DNA of 64,000 nt from Cymbidium sinense. Its lineage: Eukaryota > Streptophyta > Magnoliopsida > Asparagales > Orchidaceae. Positions within the stretch are counted from its first letter, which is position 1. Each line of letters begins with the position of its first letter. Below, piece by piece: positions 61,780 to 64,000 of this stretch. The notes below the pieces were generated by a model, which was not told where the DNA came from, did no database searches, and saw only the letters and a list, made by a program, of their open reading frames with translations. Where the stretch lies: positions 23,745,906 to 23,809,905 of the forward strand of contig CM038221.1 of NCBI GenBank assembly GCA_021442155.1, given 5' to 3'. The translations under genes were made by a program, and so were the position numbers.

Positions 61780-62774
61780 CCGTCACTATTCATTACCGCG
61801 GCATCGCTGGCCACCATTGTTTATCTCTTCTTACCACTATCGCCGCCGGTATCTCGCTGAACCACACGCCCTGTTGACACTGCTGCATGGCCGCTGCTGA
61901 CATCGCTAACCGCTTATCGCGGCACCACTATCACCGCTGTTAACTAATTGCTGCCACATATTACTCGGCTATCACTGCTAACTATCGCTACCGGCTATCT
62001 CGCTGATTACTGACGCTGCCGCTCGGATTATGCCGCCGGCTGCTGGACCACGCCAGATCGCAACGATCATATTATTATTATCACCATTGCTGTTGTATTT
62101 CGCTAATTATCGCGTTAATTGTTGCTGACCACTGTTGCTGACCATCGTCGACCACTGTTGCTGGCTACTGTTGACACTGCTGCCGGTCTACTTCATTGCT
62201 GCTAATCTAAGCTGCTGGTTACATTATTGCGCTATTATCCAGCTGATTACATCGCGGTTAAGCACGTTGAGCCCATTGTATATTGACACATTTCGCTGGA
62301 CCATCACTGCTACGCTGCCACCATCGTTGTTGACTAATTATTACCGGTATCATTGGTCGATTAACGCTCCGGCCACCGCTGACTATCGCTACCATCTCCG
62401 GTTACCACCACCGACGATCCATTACCGCCCATTCGTTTCATCATCATCTACTACCACTACCAATTATTACAACCTAACCATGACTATATGATTGTTGTTG
62501 CCTGATTCCGGGATTCTCATTATCAGCCCTTCTCATATACAATTCTGTAATCCTATTATCGGGAAAATTTTGTACTCTGAAATATATACATAGTGGAAGA
62601 TTTTTACTGGGCTAAGCCCCGTGATTTTTTTCCCTCTTTTCGAGGTTTTTCCACGTAAAAATTCTGGAGTTTTATCATTAATTCTTCAAACATCTGTGTG
62701 TGTGTGCTGGACTCTGCAACAAAGCTAAGAAGCAAATTTTTACTCTACCGCAACTAGTTTTCTAGCATGCAACA
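61780..62774 (+). repeat. LTR-like module C
   Basis: GC-rich CACCGCTG-type sequence (61790-62460), then TTATCGGGAAAATTTTGTACTC, ATACATAGTGGAAGATTTTTA, CTGGGCTAAGCCCCGTGATT, CTCTTTTCGAGGTTTTTCCA and CGTAAAAATTCTGG. It ends in the right terminal repeat TTTTACTCTACCGCAACTAG. No TATA box as clear as in A and B was found. It is the best preserved U5-like copy. Confidence 0.7.
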
Positions 62775-62850
62775 ATAGTTGTCGAGCATGTCACAAAATG
62801 GATCAGATAGTATTTCCCTTAGATAATTAGGCATCCTGTAAATTTTACAA
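62775..62850 (-). pseudogene. Harbinger transposase, N-terminal piece cut off by the insertion
   Basis: On -, after a possible splice acceptor (AAATTTACAG), the frame reads MPNYLREILSDPF followed by CDMLDNY and stops at the inserted element. On the other side (56855 downwards, -) the same frame resumes with IEVNDEIS. Thus the two flanks are halves of one reading frame. Confidence 0.65.
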
Positions 62851-62999
62851 CAAAATCAATAGAAGTAACAAGACAAGGCTTATACAATTTATTTTACTTT
62901 CAAGGTTTAGAACAACTGATAGCACAACAATTGATACTACAACATTAAAAAAATTACAACAAGATATACTGCTAATCAATAAAGATCAACACATACATC

Positions 63000-64000
63000 T
63001 AAACATAATAATAAAATATAGTGCAAAATAGTATAGCCTATATTGGATGTGACAAACAATAATATTAATTTCTAGATCTAAACAAGATAGTCATGTTATC
63101 ATGGATGTGTAACGACAATATGTTCAATCCAAGCATATAACATTGGTCCGTCCCATGCCATAAGAGTAACTTTGTTGTCCATATTTTTCTTAATTGCATC
63201 ATGAACAGCCAAGATCTCCTCAGTTGATAGATTTTTATATCTCCCAATTTTGTTTAGCAATCAGACATTGTGAGAGGAGCATGTCCATGTAACGAATCCT
63301 TTAAAGTTTGAGCACTTTCAGTCTGCTTATGAGAAAGTTTATTCAATGCTTCTTTATCAGCACATTTCCACGTGCGTCGCGAGCCTTATCCTTTCTCAAC
63401 ATAAGCTCTCTTTGACCCACTCAGCCTTTCATTGATGTTCTCTGTACTCTAGTACTGCGTATCATCCACATCCATTTTTAGCGGTATACAATCAAGTTGG
63501 TTAATGAACCTAACATCATTGGAAGCCATGAATGCATCATAGTTATGTTCAGAAACGTCAACGTCAGGCATTTCTTCTGTCCTATTCTTGGATGGTAACC
63601 CATACTTAGATGAATGTGCTTTCGTGCCAATAGTATGTTATCGACATAGATTTTCTCAAAAATGTCATATTGATGAAATGGATTTTTGCGAAATCAAGCT
63701 AATTTCAAATTTTCCTATAAATAATGTCAAGAGGATTGTATAAGATTGATATAAAAATAGAGTTTAAGTTAAACTCACAACATATAATGATCGTGAATAC
63801 AACTAACCTTAATAATCTCATCCTAGATTTCACCAGGAGCAGTAGGCATGTGCAATTCCGCATCCCAACCCCATCCACGTCTATTAAACAATTGGAATAA
63901 TATCCTGAAATCTGCTTTCATTTTCTTAAACCTTGTCATTACTATCGCCTTTGGATAGGCTGTCCCCAAATGACGATTCAGGGTTGCAACTAACTCCCCC
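63000..64000 (-). pseudogene. Myb/SANT-like Harbinger ORF1 remnant (partial)
   Basis: On - from the window edge: GELVATLNRHLGTAYPKAIV, then MTRFKKMKADFRILFQLFNR and GWGWDAELHMPTAPGEI, then a stop where the family has tryptophan (W-D-E-x-I). This pattern is the plant Myb/SANT-like domain found next to Harbinger transposases. Further on (about 63600-63470) come KYGLPSKNRTEEMPD and MASNDVRFINQLDCIP. The remainder (63420-63060) is open in pieces. It continues beyond the window. Identification rests on motif pattern only. Confidence 0.55.

Larger units (their letters stand above)
56849..62781. mobile_element. 5.9-kb inverted-end element nested in the Harbinger transposase
   Basis: The left end (from 56856) reads TTGCGTGCTAGAAAATCAGT then TGCGGTAGAGTAAAA; the right end is its reverse complement with few changes (to 62774), an inverted repeat of at least 40 bp. 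Flanks share ATAGTTG (56849-56855 and 62775-62781); extended to 9 bp, 7 of 9 positions match. The interior has no transposase or pol gene. It holds three related modules (A on -, B and C on +) and two minisatellites. A non-autonomous long-TIR (Mutator- or hAT-like) element fits the ends; TATA boxes and U5-like sequence in the modules point to an LTR origin of the cargo. Class undecided. Confidence 0.65.
55119..64000 (-). mobile_element. PIF/Harbinger element, nested and running off the window
   Basis: Contains a Harbinger-type transposase pseudogene (-) and a Myb/SANT-like second ORF (-), the two genes expected of an autonomous PIF/Harbinger element. The proposed left end is GGGCTGTTTGATTGC at 55124, preceded by TTA (55119-55121). 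This end matches MITE family A at 14 of 15 positions. Just inside, GAGATTTAACTTA (55143-55155) and its reverse complement (55217-55229) form a subterminal hairpin. The right end is outside the window. A 5.9-kb element is inserted at 56856-62774. Confidence 0.6.

Overview
This is a window of an angiosperm nuclear genome. It is AT-rich, has spliced genes with GT/AG introns, and is crowded with plant-type mobile DNA: an RTE-type LINE end, a Ty3/gypsy remnant, FAR1-type Mutator-like sequence, a PIF/Harbinger transposase, several MITE families and a U2 snRNA retrocopy. The species cannot be named from the sequence.

Only one gene looks functional. It is a 12-exon gene on the + strand (39088-52953). 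Every splice junction keeps the frame, and the product is a 533-residue protein with six C-X8-C-X5-C-X3-H zinc fingers. Finger number, linkers and the long N-terminal region match the HUA1 / plant CCCH-37 family of nuclear RNA-binding proteins. Its second intron (about 7.8 kb) is swollen by a 931-bp tandem duplication and a MITE; intron 11 carries two more MITE-like pieces.

Layout. 1-11 kb: tandem repeats, a 5'-truncated LINE with a 17-bp target-site duplication, an old tandem duplication, and a MITE with a 9-bp duplication. 11.2-15.5 kb: a degenerate Ty3/gypsy element with short LTRs and a 5-bp duplication. 17-18.4 kb: a large AT/CT microsatellite and a U2 snRNA retropseudogene. 20-24 kb: MITEs. 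24.1-38.9 kb: a large, decayed composite element. It carries a Ulp1-type cysteine protease pseudogene on + (with its catalytic residues still readable) and a FAR1/MULE transposase pseudogene on -. These are flanked by long arrays of 130-165 bp monomers, each centred on the palindrome TACTCTCATGAGAGTA and lying in opposite orientation at the two ends. Its right end lies only about 0.5 kb upstream of the HUA1-like start codon. 53-55 kb: the downstream flank with MITEs. 55.1 kb to the window end: a PIF/Harbinger element (transposase on -, Myb/SANT-like ORF on -). Its transposase frame is split by a 5.9-kb insertion that has inverted ends, two minisatellite arrays and three related LTR-like modules.

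The most interesting structures are the palindrome-array element with its Ulp1 gene and the 5.9-kb inverted-end element nested in the Harbinger transposase. Both have parts that fit known families (Ulp1-carrying MULEs; long-TIR or LTR-derived elements), but their arrays are not explained by those families alone.
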